Source: Ureibacillus thermosphaericus (lineage in GTDB: Bacteria; Bacillota; Bacilli; Bacillales_A; Planococcaceae). From it: a DNA stretch of 64,000 nucleotides. Below the pieces are notes generated by a model. That model saw nothing but the letters and a program-made list of their open reading frames with translations. It had not been told where the DNA came from and searched no databases. Position numbers and translations under genes: made by a program. The stretch's first letter is position 1. Each line of letters opens with the position of its first letter. Positions 16,518 through 26,764 of the stretch are shown here, one piece after another. The stretch covers positions 1 through 64,000 of the forward strand of contig NZ_JAAXPW010000001.1 in assembly GCF_012396605.1 (NCBI RefSeq), in the 5' to 3' direction.

Positions 16518-17291
16518 ATGTTAGAAATCATACCACAATTTTCTGTATTCCTATTAATGTTTGTAAGGATTTCTGCATTTTTTGTTACCGTCCCTTTTTT
16601 TTCATATCGTACGATACCACCCCAATTAAAAATTTTGTTAGCTTTAATGCTTGCTTGGATGATGTATTATACGATTCAAACAGAAGTGATTCCAATTGAT
16701 GGGAATTACATATTGCTTATTATGAAAGAAGCGATGATTGGGCTTATTATTGGATTAGCTGCAACCATCATAATATCCATCGTACAAATAGCTGGTGGTT
16801 TTATCGATTTTGAAATGGGATTTGCCATGGCAAATATCGTTGATCCGCTTACCGGTGCACAAAGTCCAATGATGGGACAATTTTTTAACTTACTAATTTT
16901 ATATTTATTAATTGCTACTAACGGTCACCACCTTATTTTAGATGGAATTTACTATAGTTATCAGTTTATTCCAATTAATCATTTTCCGAACTTTGGGGAT
17001 GCTGGCATGGCGGAATTTACAGTAAAGTTGATTGCTGTAGTCTTTTCGGTTGCTTTTCAAATGTCAGCACCTTTAGTAGCAGCATTGTTTTTATTAACGC
17101 TTGCTATTGGTATTACCGGAAAAACGGTTCCTCAATTAAATATTTTTATTATCGGATTTCCATTAAAGATTATCGTAGGATTTCTTGTATTGTTCATTTC
17201 AATGGGGATTATGATTGAAGTGATGCAAAAGGTGATTGAATTAATGATTACCGTTATGCGTGAATTCATGCAGTTTTTAGGTGGTGCATAA
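16518..17291 (+). CDS. fliR: Flagellar export gate protein FliR
   Basis: Single-copy gate subunit with about six to eight membrane helices, 257 residues. Conserved features include PFFSYRTIPPQLKILLAL, GFAMANIVDPLTGAQSPMMGQFFNLL and GITGKTVPQLNIFIIGFPLKI. It completes the FliPQR channel. flhB follows immediately and its ribosome-binding site lies in the fliR 3' end. Confidence 0.96.
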   Translation: MLEIIPQFSVFLLMFVRISAFFVTVPFFSYRTIPPQLKILLALMLAWMMYYTIQTEVIPIDGNYILLIMKEAMIGLIIGLAATIIISIVQIAGGFIDFEMGFAMANIVDPLTGAQSPMMGQFFNLLILYLLIATNGHHLILDGIYYSYQFIPINHFPNFGDAGMAEFTVKLIAVVFSVAFQMSAPLVAALFLLTLAIGITGKTVPQLNIFIIGFPLKIIVGFLVLFISMGIMIEVMQKVIELMITVMREFMQFLGGA

Positions 17292-17292
17292 T

Positions 17293-18381
17293 TTGAAGTT
17301 ACTGCTTCCTTTAGACTTACAATATTTTGCTGGTGAAAAAACAGAAAAAGCGACTCCAAAGAAACGGAAAGATGCTCGAAAAAAGGGACAAGTTGTAAAA
17401 AGCCAAGATTTTTCGTCAGCGATTTTGTTTTTAATCCTTTTTCTTTTTCTCACCTTTATGGCACCGTTTATGTTTAAAGGTCTCCTTTCTTTTTTTATAC
17501 AAGCCTTTGAAAAATACATACTTTTTGAGACAGTGACAGTCGATACCATCATGAATATCTATGTTGATTCTATTTCAGAAATGGCTGTCATTTTATTACC
17601 GGTGATGGTAGTAGCAATGGTTGTGGCAATGTTCTCTAACTTTTTACAATTTGGTTTCTTGTTTACAACAGAAACAATGAAATTTGATTTGAAAAAGATT
17701 GATCCAATAAAAGGGATTAAGAAAATTATTTCATTAAGAGCTATTGTGAACTTAATTAAGTCTTTGTTAAAAGTAGCATTTATTGGGACAGTAACTGGAT
17801 TTGTTATTTGGCTTAATTTTGACGATGTATTGTCTTTAGCATTTCATAGCCCTTGGGAAGCATTAATAATAGTTGCAAAACTAACGGCTATGATGGGCAT
17901 CGCTAGTGCCATTGCCTTACTATTAGTCGCTATTCTTGATTACATATATGAAAAATTCGATTATGAAAAAAAATTAAGAATGTCGAAACAGGACATTAAA
18001 GATGAGTATAAAAATACGGAAGGGGACCCACTCATCAAATCGAAAATTAAGCAACGGCAGAGAGAAATGGCTATGCGACGCATGATGCAAGAAGTTCCGA
18101 AAGCGGATGTGGTTATTACAAACCCAACTCACTTTGCAGTTGCCTTAAGATATGATGATGAGTCCATGGAAGCTCCTAAAGTCGTTGCAAAAGGTGTCGA
18201 CTTTGTAGCACAAAAAATCAAATTAATTGCAAAGGAAAATGATATCGTCATGGTAGAAAATCGACCATTAGCAAGGGCGCTATATGATCAAGTGGAAATT
18301 GGTGAAGAAGTGCCTGAAGAATTTTTCAAAGCAGTGGCAGAAATATTAGCTTATGTTTATCGAGTTAAACGTAAAATTTAG
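17293..18381 (+). CDS. flhB: Flagellar export switch protein FlhB
   Basis: Gate protein that changes export specificity from hook to filament after autocleavage at NPTH. Four membrane helices precede the cytoplasmic domain; the NPTH site is intact at about residues 277-280 (VVITNPTHFAVALRY). The N-terminus KLLLPLDLQYFAGEKTEKATPKKRKDARKKGQV is typical. TTG 17293 is preferred: AGGTGG (17279-17284) is eight bases upstream; GTG 17281 is an alternative overlapping fliR. Confidence 0.94.
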   Translation: MKLLLPLDLQYFAGEKTEKATPKKRKDARKKGQVVKSQDFSSAILFLILFLFLTFMAPFMFKGLLSFFIQAFEKYILFETVTVDTIMNIYVDSISEMAVILLPVMVVAMVVAMFSNFLQFGFLFTTETMKFDLKKIDPIKGIKKIISLRAIVNLIKSLLKVAFIGTVTGFVIWLNFDDVLSLAFHSPWEALIIVAKLTAMMGIASAIALLLVAILDYIYEKFDYEKKLRMSKQDIKDEYKNTEGDPLIKSKIKQRQREMAMRRMMQEVPKADVVITNPTHFAVALRYDDESMEAPKVVAKGVDFVAQKIKLIAKENDIVMVENRPLARALYDQVEIGEEVPEEFFKAVAEILAYVYRVKRKI

Positions 18382-18399
18382 TTTGTAGGAGGGAAAAAC

Positions 18400-20433
18400 A
18401 TGAAATTTCGCGACTTAGGAGTATTAGCATTTATCATCGTAATAGTAGCGATGCTCGTAATCCCTCTACCAACATGGTTGCTAAGTTTTTTAATCATCAT
18501 TAATATTACGCTTTCTTTACTTGTATTGCTCACTGCAATGAACATGAAAGAGGCGTTGCAATTTGCGATTTTCCCGTCAATTATATTGATTTTGACGTTG
18601 TTCCGACTTGGTGTGAGTATTTCAACTACTCGTGCCATTCTTTCCCAAGGAGATGCAGGTGACGTCGTTGAAACGTTCGGGGAATTCGTAACGGGCGGTA
18701 ATATACTAGTTGGTTTAGTTATTTTCATGTTGCTTGTCATTGTGAACTTTATCGTTATTACGAAAGGTTCAGAACGGGTTGCGGAAGTAGCAGCACGCTT
18801 CACGTTAGATGCGATGCCTGGTAAGCAAATGAGTATTGATGCAGATTTGAATGCAGGATTAATTTCTGAAAAGGAAGCACGAGAACGTCGCGATAAAGTT
18901 GCGAAAGAAGCAGATTTCTATGGGGCGATGGATGGTGCTACGAAATTTGTAAAAGGTGACGCCATTGCTTCCATCATCATGGTATTTATAAACTTAATTT
19001 TTGGTTTGTTTATTGGGATGTTACAAATGGGATATTCTTTTTCTGAAGCGGCAGACCACTTCTCAAAATTAACAGTCGGTGATGGTCTCGTTGCTCAAAT
19101 TCCAGCCTTACTTGTATCAACAGCAACAGGTCTCGTAGTAACTCGAGCAGCAAGCGATGGTAATCTCGGAGAAGATATAATAGGGCAATTATTCTCTCAA
19201 GCGAAATTGCTTTATGTAGCAGCGGGAACCATTTTCTTGCTTGGCCTCTTTACTCCGATTCCTGACTGGATTACAATTCCAATTGCTGCATTACTTGCCA
19301 TTGGAGCCTTTTTAATGAGTCGCAAAAAAGAAGAGGACCCAGAAGAATTGTTGGAAATTGAGGAAGAACAAGTAACCGATACAATGAAGAGTCCAGAAAA
19401 TGTTGTCAATTTATTAAATGTTGATCCAATTGAATTTGAATTTGGTTATGGTTTAATTCCTTTAGTTGATGCGCAGCAAGGCGGGGATTTGCTTGACCGA
19501 GTTGTGATGATTCGTCGTCAGCTTGCATTAGAACTAGGTCTTGTAATTCCTGTTGTACGCATTCGAGATAACATCCAATTACAGCCGAATGAGTATCGTA
19601 TTAAAATTAAAGGAAATGAAATGGCAAGGGGAGAATTATTATTAGACCATTATTTAGCGATGAGCCCTGGTGATGACGATTCGATTGAAGGTATTGATAC
19701 AATTGAACCATCTTTTGGTCTCCCTGCAAAATGGATTACTGAGGAAGTAAAAGAAGAGGCGGAGATGCGAGGATTTACTGTTGTTGACCCGCCAAGTGTT
19801 GTATCCACACATTTAACAGAAGTCATTCGTGCAAACGCTCATGAACTACTCGGTCGACAAGAAACAAAGCAACTGATCGATCATTTGAGAGAAACACATG
19901 CTATTTTAGTCGACGAACTAACACCAACCCCATTATCGATTGGTGAAATTCAAAAAGTACTCGCAAAATTATTAAAGGAACATGTTTCGATTCGCAACTT
20001 ACCAGTTATTTTTGAAACTTTGGCAGATTATGCAAAATTGACAAGTGACACGGATGTACTAACAGAATACGTAAGACAAGCCCTTGCACGACAAATTACA
20101 AGGCAATATGTACAAGACGGATCGCAATTAAAAGTAATTACCGTTCCGGCAAAATTAGAAAAAATCATTGCAGATAGCGTTCAGCAAACAGAACATGGAA
20201 ATTACTTGGCGATGGATCCGCAAGAATCTCAAAACGTTCTTGAGTCCATTGCAAAAGAAGTGGAAAGAGTTTCATACATGGAACAAACGCCAATTATTTT
20301 ATGTTCACCAGGTATTCGAATGTATTTAAGACAATTAACGGAACGATATTTCCCACAAATTCCTATATTGTCTTATAACGAATTGGATGCCAACGTTGAA
20401 ATCCAAAGTGTTGGGGTGGTGACCGTTGAATGA
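18400..20433 (+). CDS. flhA: Flagellar export protein FlhA
   Basis: Nonameric export gate/proton-driven component. The N-terminal half has eight membrane helices and the FHIPEP signature region (RVAEVAARFTLDAMPGKQMSIDADLNAGLISEKEARERR); the C-terminal cytoplasmic domain (from about residue 330) binds chaperone-substrate complexes. 677 residues, full length. Strong ribosome-binding site GTAGGAGGG. Its TGA overlaps the flhF ATG (ATGA). Confidence 0.97.
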   Translation: MKFRDLGVLAFIIVIVAMLVIPLPTWLLSFLIIINITLSLLVLLTAMNMKEALQFAIFPSIILILTLFRLGVSISTTRAILSQGDAGDVVETFGEFVTGGNILVGLVIFMLLVIVNFIVITKGSERVAEVAARFTLDAMPGKQMSIDADLNAGLISEKEARERRDKVAKEADFYGAMDGATKFVKGDAIASIIMVFINLIFGLFIGMLQMGYSFSEAADHFSKLTVGDGLVAQIPALLVSTATGLVVTRAASDGNLGEDIIGQLFSQAKLLYVAAGTIFLLGLFTPIPDWITIPIAALLAIGAFLMSRKKEEDPEELLEIEEEQVTDTMKSPENVVNLLNVDPIEFEFGYGLIPLVDAQQGGDLLDRVVMIRRQLALELGLVIPVVRIRDNIQLQPNEYRIKIKGNEMARGELLLDHYLAMSPGDDDSIEGIDTIEPSFGLPAKWITEEVKEEAEMRGFTVVDPPSVVSTHLTEVIRANAHELLGRQETKQLIDHLRETHAILVDELTPTPLSIGEIQKVLAKLLKEHVSIRNLPVIFETLADYAKLTSDTDVLTEYVRQALARQITRQYVQDGSQLKVITVPAKLEKIIADSVQQTEHGNYLAMDPQESQNVLESIAKEVERVSYMEQTPIILCSPGIRMYLRQLTERYFPQIPILSYNELDANVEIQSVGVVTVE

Positions 20434-21566
20434 AAATGAAAAAATATATAGCACCTTCTATTGCTGAAGCGATGAAACAAGTGCGTTCAGAATTAGGTGA
20501 AGATGCTGTCATCATCAATTCTAAAGTAATTGTCAAAAAGAAATTTTTCGGTTTGATAAGACAGAAAAATTTTGAGGTTCTGGCTGGAATTGACGTAGTT
20601 GAACGTCCAAAATTTGATATGCCAGAACAAATGGATAGCCCTGTGAAAGTTCAGCCCATCGTTCCAAAAAAAGACGAACAACCTGTAGCAGGAAATGTTT
20701 CGGAGCTAAAAGAAGAGATTGCCAGCTTAAAAAAAATATTACAATCAATGAAACATGAATCAATTCAATCTTCATTGCCTGATGAACTTAAACCATTTGC
20801 TGAATATATGAAACGTCAAGAGCTTAATCAAGAGCTCATCACGGCCATTTGTGATGAGCTTTTTGTACATATGCAAACGACGAAGGAAATATCTAATCAA
20901 GAAATAAAAAACATTGCAAAAAAAGTTTTACAAGCGAAACTTTCTCCCCTCCCATTAGGAGGTTTATCCTATGAGAAAAAATACGTGTGTGTCTTAGGTC
21001 CGACAGGGGTAGGAAAAACAACGACGATTGCTAAAATGGCAGCTCGAAGTGTTTTGGAGAAGAAGAAAAAAATCGGATTTATAACAACCGATACATATCG
21101 AATTGCAGCAATCGAACAGTTAAAAACATACGCTAATCTTCTTCAAGCCCCCGTAGAGATTGTTTACAACTTCAATGATTATAAAGAAGCAATTAAAAAA
21201 TTTGAACATTTAGATTTAGTGTTCATTGATACAGCTGGGCGCAACTATAAAGAAGCAAAATATGTGAATGAATTAAAGAAACTGATTTCTTTCGATGAAG
21301 AAGTTGAATCTTATCTTGTTCTATCTTTGACTGCTAAAGAGAAAGATATCGAAACGATTATCGAACAATTTAATGAATTACCTGTTGAGAAGTTTGTCTT
21401 CACTAAAATTGACGAAACAAATTCTATTGGCGCGATGTATAATTTAATGATTAAATATAATAAAGGACTTGCTTACTATACAACTGGGCAAGAAGTACCG
21501 GAAGATATTGAAGAAGCAACTGCAGACAAATTACTTGAATTGTTCTTTCAAGGAGAATTCAAATGA
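20430..21566 (+). CDS. flhF: Flagellar placement GTPase FlhF
   Basis: SRP-type GTPase that sets flagellar position and number. N-terminal basic B domain (MKMKKYIAPSIAEAMKQVRSELGEDAVIINSK), then the NG domain with G1 GPTGVGKTTT (about residues 190-199), DTYRIAAIEQLKTYA, the DTAGR motif and TKIDE. 378 residues. ATGA overlaps at both ends link flhA-flhF-flhG tightly. Confidence 0.96.
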   Translation: MKMKKYIAPSIAEAMKQVRSELGEDAVIINSKVIVKKKFFGLIRQKNFEVLAGIDVVERPKFDMPEQMDSPVKVQPIVPKKDEQPVAGNVSELKEEIASLKKILQSMKHESIQSSLPDELKPFAEYMKRQELNQELITAICDELFVHMQTTKEISNQEIKNIAKKVLQAKLSPLPLGGLSYEKKYVCVLGPTGVGKTTTIAKMAARSVLEKKKKIGFITTDTYRIAAIEQLKTYANLLQAPVEIVYNFNDYKEAIKKFEHLDLVFIDTAGRNYKEAKYVNELKKLISFDEEVESYLVLSLTAKEKDIETIIEQFNELPVEKFVFTKIDETNSIGAMYNLMIKYNKGLAYYTTGQEVPEDIEEATADKLLELFFQGEFK

Positions 21567-22432
21567 GAGATCAAGCAGAAAAATTGCGAATGAAAATGTT
21601 GGAGCGTCAAGGTGCATTAGGGAGATCCATCGCTGTTGTTAGCGGTAAAGGCGGAGTAGGAAAGAGTAATTTTACAACAAACTTTGCTATTAATCTAGCG
21701 AAACGTGGGAAAAAAGTTGTCATATTAGATATGGATCTCGGAATGGCAAATGTTCACATTTTAATAGGAAAACAGGCTCAATATAATTTGAAGGACTATT
21801 TAGAAGGACATGTTTCATTCGAAGAAATCATTTATGCAGGTCCACAAGACATTCATTACATTTCCGGAGGTTCCGGTTTTTCATCGGTCATTGAATGGTC
21901 AGAAGAGATGTTTGATGCCTTCATACATGCATTTGAAGAATTGCAGAAAAATTATGATTATATTTTATTCGATATGGGAGCAGGAGCAACAAATTGGGCG
22001 CTAGATGTGGTTACGTCCATTGAGGAAGTCATTGTAATCACAACTGCTGAGCCAACTTCGATTACAGATGCCTATTCAATGATGAAATTCATTTATTTAA
22101 AAGAACCGAGCAAAACATTTTATCTATTATGTAATCGAGCGTTTTCAAATGAAGAAGGAAGGGAAACGTTGCAGAGGCTAAAAAATGCAATGTTGAAATT
22201 TTTATCAAAAGAAGTTGTGATTCTTGGTTGGTTGCCAGAGGATAGTGCAGTCAGAAAAGCAGTGATTGAGCAAGTACCTTTTTCAATTTCATATCCAAAT
22301 GCTCAAATTTCAAAATCATTACATGAAATTGTAAATCGTTTTATTCATAAAAAGTTAGGAGAAGAGATTCCTCTTCCATCCAATTCATTTATAACTAGAC
22401 TAAAACGTATTTTCTCGAAAGGTCGTGATTAA
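21563..22432 (+). CDS. flhG: MinD-like ATPase FlhG (YlxH)
   Basis: ParA/MinD-family ATPase that stimulates FlhF GTPase by its N-terminal activator helix (DQAEKLRMKMLERQG, residues 3-17) and regulates flagellar number and pattern. Deviant Walker A KGGVGKS at residues 29-35 and DMDLGMANVHILIG follow. 289 residues ending in a short amphipathic, basic tail (FITRLKRIFSKGRD). It overlaps flhF by four bases and abuts cheB. Confidence 0.95.
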   Translation: MRDQAEKLRMKMLERQGALGRSIAVVSGKGGVGKSNFTTNFAINLAKRGKKVVILDMDLGMANVHILIGKQAQYNLKDYLEGHVSFEEIIYAGPQDIHYISGGSGFSSVIEWSEEMFDAFIHAFEELQKNYDYILFDMGAGATNWALDVVTSIEEVIVITTAEPTSITDAYSMMKFIYLKEPSKTFYLLCNRAFSNEEGRETLQRLKNAMLKFLSKEVVILGWLPEDSAVRKAVIEQVPFSISYPNAQISKSLHEIVNRFIHKKLGEEIPLPSNSFITRLKRIFSKGRD

Positions 22433-23557
22433 TTGGAACCTTCGAAAAAACATAAATTGCTAATAGTAGACGATTCCGCTTTCATGAGGAAAGTAATCAG
22501 TGATTTCTTTCATCAACATCCATCGATTGAAGTAATTGGTACAGCAAGGAATGGAAAGGATGCCATTCAAAAAATTCAACAACTAAACCCAGATGTTGTC
22601 ACAATGGATGTTGAAATGCCGGAATTAAATGGTATTGAAACGTTAAAGCATATAATGGAAGTTTCCCCTGTTCCTGTCGTTATGATATCCAGTTTTACTG
22701 AAAAAGGTGCTCAGAAAACATTGCAGGCAATGGAATATGGGGCAGTTGATTTTGTGACAAAACCTGGGGGCACGATTTCTCTTGATTTACATAAAGTTAA
22801 GGACGAGCTTATTCGAAAAGTAGAGCTCGCTTCAAAAATTCCGATTGAAAAATTAAGAAAGCAAATTAATCCAAAAAAACATTATATAAACAATATTCAA
22901 CAAGAAACAACCCTAAACACTAATGAAACGCATGTAGTAACAGAATTTTCATCTACTAGTAATAAAAATTGGACAAAAACTTCAGAGAAGATTGTATTAA
23001 TAGGTACATCAACTGGTGGGCCACGAGCTTTGCAAGAAGTGATTACAAATTTGCCTGAATCCTTATCGGCACCCATATTAATTGTTCAACATATGCCACC
23101 AGGGTTTACAAAATCATTAGCAGACAGGTTAAACCATCTTAGTAAAATCCGAGTGAAGGAAGCTGAACAGGGTGAAATTGTTGAAAAAGGAACTGCTTAT
23201 ATTGCACCAGGTGGTTACCATTTAAAAATGAAAAAAAATGGCCAACATTATCAAATTGTTTTAGATAATCAGGAACCACCAAGAGCTGGCCACAGACCAA
23301 GCGTTGATGTTCTCTTTGAAAATATTAGCCAGTTTAATGAATTAGATAAAATTGCAATCATCATGACTGGGATGGGTAATGACGGTTCTAAAGGGTTAAT
23401 GGCATTGAAGAAATCTGGAAATGTCATCGCGATTGCTGAATCAGCTGAAACTTGTATCGTTTATGGTATGCCAAAAGCTGCCGTTGAGACAAAGTTAGTT
23501 GATGAAGTAGTCAATTTAGATGAAATTTCAGAGACAATGATGAAATATTTGTCATAA
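22433..23557 (+). CDS. cheB: Chemotaxis protein-glutamate methylesterase CheB
   Basis: Receiver-linked methylesterase/deamidase that resets chemoreceptors. Receiver domain with D13/D14 and phospho-acceptor D59 (VTMDVEMPELNG); a linker at about 140-185; esterase domain with the Ser of IGTSTGGPRAL, the His of VQHMPPGFT and the Asp of MTGMGNDGSKG. 374 residues, TTG start directly after the flhG stop with a weak ribosome-binding site, so coupled translation is likely. Confidence 0.96.
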   Translation: MEPSKKHKLLIVDDSAFMRKVISDFFHQHPSIEVIGTARNGKDAIQKIQQLNPDVVTMDVEMPELNGIETLKHIMEVSPVPVVMISSFTEKGAQKTLQAMEYGAVDFVTKPGGTISLDLHKVKDELIRKVELASKIPIEKLRKQINPKKHYINNIQQETTLNTNETHVVTEFSSTSNKNWTKTSEKIVLIGTSTGGPRALQEVITNLPESLSAPILIVQHMPPGFTKSLADRLNHLSKIRVKEAEQGEIVEKGTAYIAPGGYHLKMKKNGQHYQIVLDNQEPPRAGHRPSVDVLFENISQFNELDKIAIIMTGMGNDGSKGLMALKKSGNVIAIAESAETCIVYGMPKAAVETKLVDEVVNLDEISETMMKYLS

Positions 23558-23572
23558 AGGGAGTGTTTTCGA

Positions 23573-25645
23573 ATGGAAATGAATCAGCAATATTTGGACA
23601 TGTTTATAGAAGAAAGTAAAGAACATTTACAAGCTTGTAGTGATCAATTATTAGAACTTGAAAAGAATCCGAATGATTTATCCATCGTTAATGAGATTTT
23701 CCGCTCGGCTCATACATTAAAAGGAATGGCTGCTACGATGGGATTTGAAGACTTAGCGGATTTAACACATAAAATGGAAAACGTTCTAGATGCCATTCGA
23801 AATGAAAAAATCGTTGTTGATTCAAATCTATTAGATATTGTATTTGAATCGGTAGACCATTTAGAAGCGATGATAGTGGATATAGCAAATGGCGGTGATG
23901 GGAAACGGGATGTTTCCGATATAGTATCGAAATTAAAAGCGATTGAAGCAGGTCAACTGATTCCTACAAGCACTCCAACTGAACAAGAAATAGCAGCAGA
24001 TGTATACACGGAAGAACCTACTACTGACCGATATTTAATTTATGATGAGTACGATGTTACGGTATTGCAACAATCGAAAGAACAAGGTTTTAATGTCTAT
24101 GAAATTACTGTTTCCCTTCGACCTGACTGTCTATTAAAGGCAGCACGAGTATACATGGTTTTTGAGGTTTTAGAAAAAAATGGTGAAGTATTAAAATCTT
24201 TCCCAACGGTTGAAAAGCTTGAGGAAGAACAGTTCGATCAAACATTCCAAGTAACATTCATTACGAAAGATTCTGCGGAAGAAATTCAAAAGAAAATTAA
24301 TAAAGTTTCTGAGATTGATAAAGTTGTAGTAATACCATTGACGAAAGAAATGATTAAAGAGGCCAGCAAAGAAGAATTGGTTTCAAAAGAACAACTTCAA
24401 CAAGAATCAAAAAAATCTGAACAACAACCTTCAAAACAGCAGAAAAAGTCTGAACCGTTAAAGAAAGAATCGAATGCGACGAAACAAAGTGCACAGTCAA
24501 AAACGATTCGGGTAAGCATTGAGCGCCTTGATATTTTAATGAATCTATTTGAAGAATTAGTAATAGACCGTGGACGATTACAATCGATTGCGACAGATGT
24601 TAAACATTCAGAATTAACAGAAACAGTTGAGCGAATGAGCCGTACGATGGGAGATTTACAAAATATTGTCCTTACAATGCGGATGATTCCAATTGAAACT
24701 GTATTTAACCGCTTCCCTAAAATGGTTCGTTCTTTATCCAGAGATTTAAATAAAAAAATAAATCTGGAAATTATCGGTGCAGAAACGGAACTAGACCGTA
24801 CAGTAATCGATGAAATTGGTGATCCGTTAGTTCACCTAATCCGTAATTCTGTAGACCATGGTATCGAAAGTCCGGAAGTGAGAAAAGCAAAAGGTAAACC
24901 AGAAGAAGGTACGGTCATCTTACGGGCATATCATAGCGGAAATTATGTATTTATTGAAATAGAAGATGACGGAGCTGGAATCAACAAAGATAAAGTATTA
25001 AAAAAGGCAATCGATCGAGGTATTGTGACGAAAGAATCGGCGTTAGTATTAACCGATAAGCAAATCAACGAACTCATATTTGAATCAGGTTTCTCAACAG
25101 CTGAAAAGATAACGGATGTTTCTGGGCGCGGTGTCGGCTTAGACGTAGTAAAAACAACGATTCAATCTCTTGGAGGCAGCATTTCTATTGAGTCAGAACA
25201 AGATGTTGGTTCGAAATTCTCCATTCAATTGCCATTAACTCTATCTATTATTTCTGTCATGCTCGTAGAAATTGAGAAAGAAATTTATGCGATTCCGTTA
25301 TCATCAATTATCGAAACTTCAATTATTAAAAAATCTGAGATTTTAAATGCTCATAATCAAAAAGTAATTGATTTCCGAGGAAAAGTTGTTCCGTTAATTT
25401 TCTTAGATGAAGTATTTGAAGTACCGCGCAATGAAATTTATGATGATGAATATTTATCTGTTGTGATTGTTCGAAAAGGTGATAAATTAGCTGGTTTAGT
25501 CGTTGATTCATTCATTGGCCAACAAGAAATTGTTTTAAAATCATTAGGCAATTATTTAAAAAATATTTTTGCCATTTCAGGTGCAACAATTTTAGGTAAT
25601 GGACAAGTAGCGTTAATTATTGATATTAATGCGTTAATGAAATAA
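23573..25645 (+). CDS. cheA: Chemotaxis histidine kinase CheA
   Basis: Central kinase of chemotaxis, 690 residues. P1 Hpt domain with phospho-His H47 (FRSAHTLKGMAATMGFEDLA), a P2 CheY/CheB-binding domain (about 155-265), a Lys/Gln-rich linker, the P3 dimerisation helices (about 310-370), a P4 HATPase with N box HLIRNSVDHGIE, G1 DDGAGI and G2 GRGVGLDVV, and a P5 CheW-like domain at the C-terminus. All motifs are intact. GGGAG lies before the ATG. Confidence 0.97.
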   Translation: MEMNQQYLDMFIEESKEHLQACSDQLLELEKNPNDLSIVNEIFRSAHTLKGMAATMGFEDLADLTHKMENVLDAIRNEKIVVDSNLLDIVFESVDHLEAMIVDIANGGDGKRDVSDIVSKLKAIEAGQLIPTSTPTEQEIAADVYTEEPTTDRYLIYDEYDVTVLQQSKEQGFNVYEITVSLRPDCLLKAARVYMVFEVLEKNGEVLKSFPTVEKLEEEQFDQTFQVTFITKDSAEEIQKKINKVSEIDKVVVIPLTKEMIKEASKEELVSKEQLQQESKKSEQQPSKQQKKSEPLKKESNATKQSAQSKTIRVSIERLDILMNLFEELVIDRGRLQSIATDVKHSELTETVERMSRTMGDLQNIVLTMRMIPIETVFNRFPKMVRSLSRDLNKKINLEIIGAETELDRTVIDEIGDPLVHLIRNSVDHGIESPEVRKAKGKPEEGTVILRAYHSGNYVFIEIEDDGAGINKDKVLKKAIDRGIVTKESALVLTDKQINELIFESGFSTAEKITDVSGRGVGLDVVKTTIQSLGGSISIESEQDVGSKFSIQLPLTLSIISVMLVEIEKEIYAIPLSSIIETSIIKKSEILNAHNQKVIDFRGKVVPLIFLDEVFEVPRNEIYDDEYLSVVIVRKGDKLAGLVVDSFIGQQEIVLKSLGNYLKNIFAISGATILGNGQVALIIDINALMK

Positions 25646-25668
25646 TTCCATGAAATGAGGTGTTGTAA

Positions 25669-26115
25669 ATGGCAACTGTTGTGGAGCAAGAAAGTATAAA
25701 AGTAATAGTTTTCCAATTAATGGATAAGGAATATGCTATTCCTGTAAGCCAAGTTCAAGGTATTGAGAAAATGATGCATATTACTCGAGTACCAAGAACA
25801 GAAAAATTCGTAAAAGGTGTCATCAATTTGCGCGGAGTTGTAACACCTATTATCGATTTGCGTGAACGTTTTGGTCTTCCATCAGCTGAAAATACTGAAT
25901 CTGTGAGAATTATTATTGTTCAGTTTGATGACATGGAAGTAGGATTTGTAGTAGATTCCGCGAACGATGTCATTGATCTTCCAGTGAATTCTATTGAACC
26001 TCAACCAGAAGTAGTAGGTGTGATAGAAGAAGCATTCATCTCAGGGGTTGCTAAAATTGATAATCGTTTATTAATATTGCTACATTTAGATAAAGTATTA
26101 AATATATCTGAATAG
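25669..26115 (+). CDS. cheW: Chemotaxis coupling protein CheW
   Basis: Adaptor linking receptors to CheA, a tandem SH3-like fold. Family blocks EYAIPVSQVQGIEKMMHITRVPRTEKFVKGVINLRGVVTPIIDLRERFGLP and VGFVVDSANDVIDLPVNSIEPQPE are complete. 148 residues. GAGGTG precedes the ATG. Confidence 0.96.
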   Translation: MATVVEQESIKVIVFQLMDKEYAIPVSQVQGIEKMMHITRVPRTEKFVKGVINLRGVVTPIIDLRERFGLPSAENTESVRIIIVQFDDMEVGFVVDSANDVIDLPVNSIEPQPEVVGVIEEAFISGVAKIDNRLLILLHLDKVLNISE

Positions 26116-26139
26116 TATATTAAAAAAGTAGGGATTCAT

Positions 26140-26763
26140 ATGGGGCATCCTAAAATTAATTCTATGCATTTAGATATTCTGAAGGAGATTGGAAATATCG
26201 GTGCAGCTCATGCAGCGACTGCTTTATCGGATTTGCTAAAGAAAAAAATCGAAATGCGCGTCCCAAAAGTAGAAATGATTACATTTAATGAAATGATGGA
26301 TTTAGCTGGCGGACCGGAAAAAGTCGTTGTTGGTATTTTCTTGCGAATCGAAGGCGATTTAGAAGGAAGCATGTTTTTCATATTACCGATTGAACAGGCC
26401 AATCGGTTCATTCAACATCTCATTCAAGATGACCAGTTCGATTTTCGATCCAATGGCTCTTTCATCGGAATGTCTGCAATGCAAGAAATGGGAAACATAT
26501 TATCTGGATCTTATCTATCCGCCTTGTCTGATTTTTTGCAATTAAAAATGTATCCTACAGTACCTGGTTTAAGCATTGATATGTTTGGGGCAATCATTAG
26601 TATTGGCCTCATTGAAATTTCTCAAGTAAGCGACTATGTGATTGTCATCAATACATCCATTTCGGAAGAAGGGCTTGAAAATACAGAAATGAAAGGGCAC
26701 TTTTTATTATTACCTGACCCTGAGTCTTTTAACGTAATATTTAAGGCGTTAGGGGTCGAATAG
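26140..26763 (+). CDS. cheC: CheY-P phosphatase CheC
   Basis: Adaptation protein of Bacillus-type chemotaxis: a weak CheY-P phosphatase that binds CheD. Both catalytic E..N pairs are present: LKEIGNIGAAHAATALS (E16/N19) and MQEMGNILSGSYLSALS near residue 119. 207 residues. GTAGGGAT is the likely ribosome-binding site. cheD starts almost immediately after the stop. Confidence 0.95.
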   Translation: MGHPKINSMHLDILKEIGNIGAAHAATALSDLLKKKIEMRVPKVEMITFNEMMDLAGGPEKVVVGIFLRIEGDLEGSMFFILPIEQANRFIQHLIQDDQFDFRSNGSFIGMSAMQEMGNILSGSYLSALSDFLQLKMYPTVPGLSIDMFGAIISIGLIEISQVSDYVIVINTSISEEGLENTEMKGHFLLLPDPESFNVIFKALGVE

Positions 26764-26764
26764 T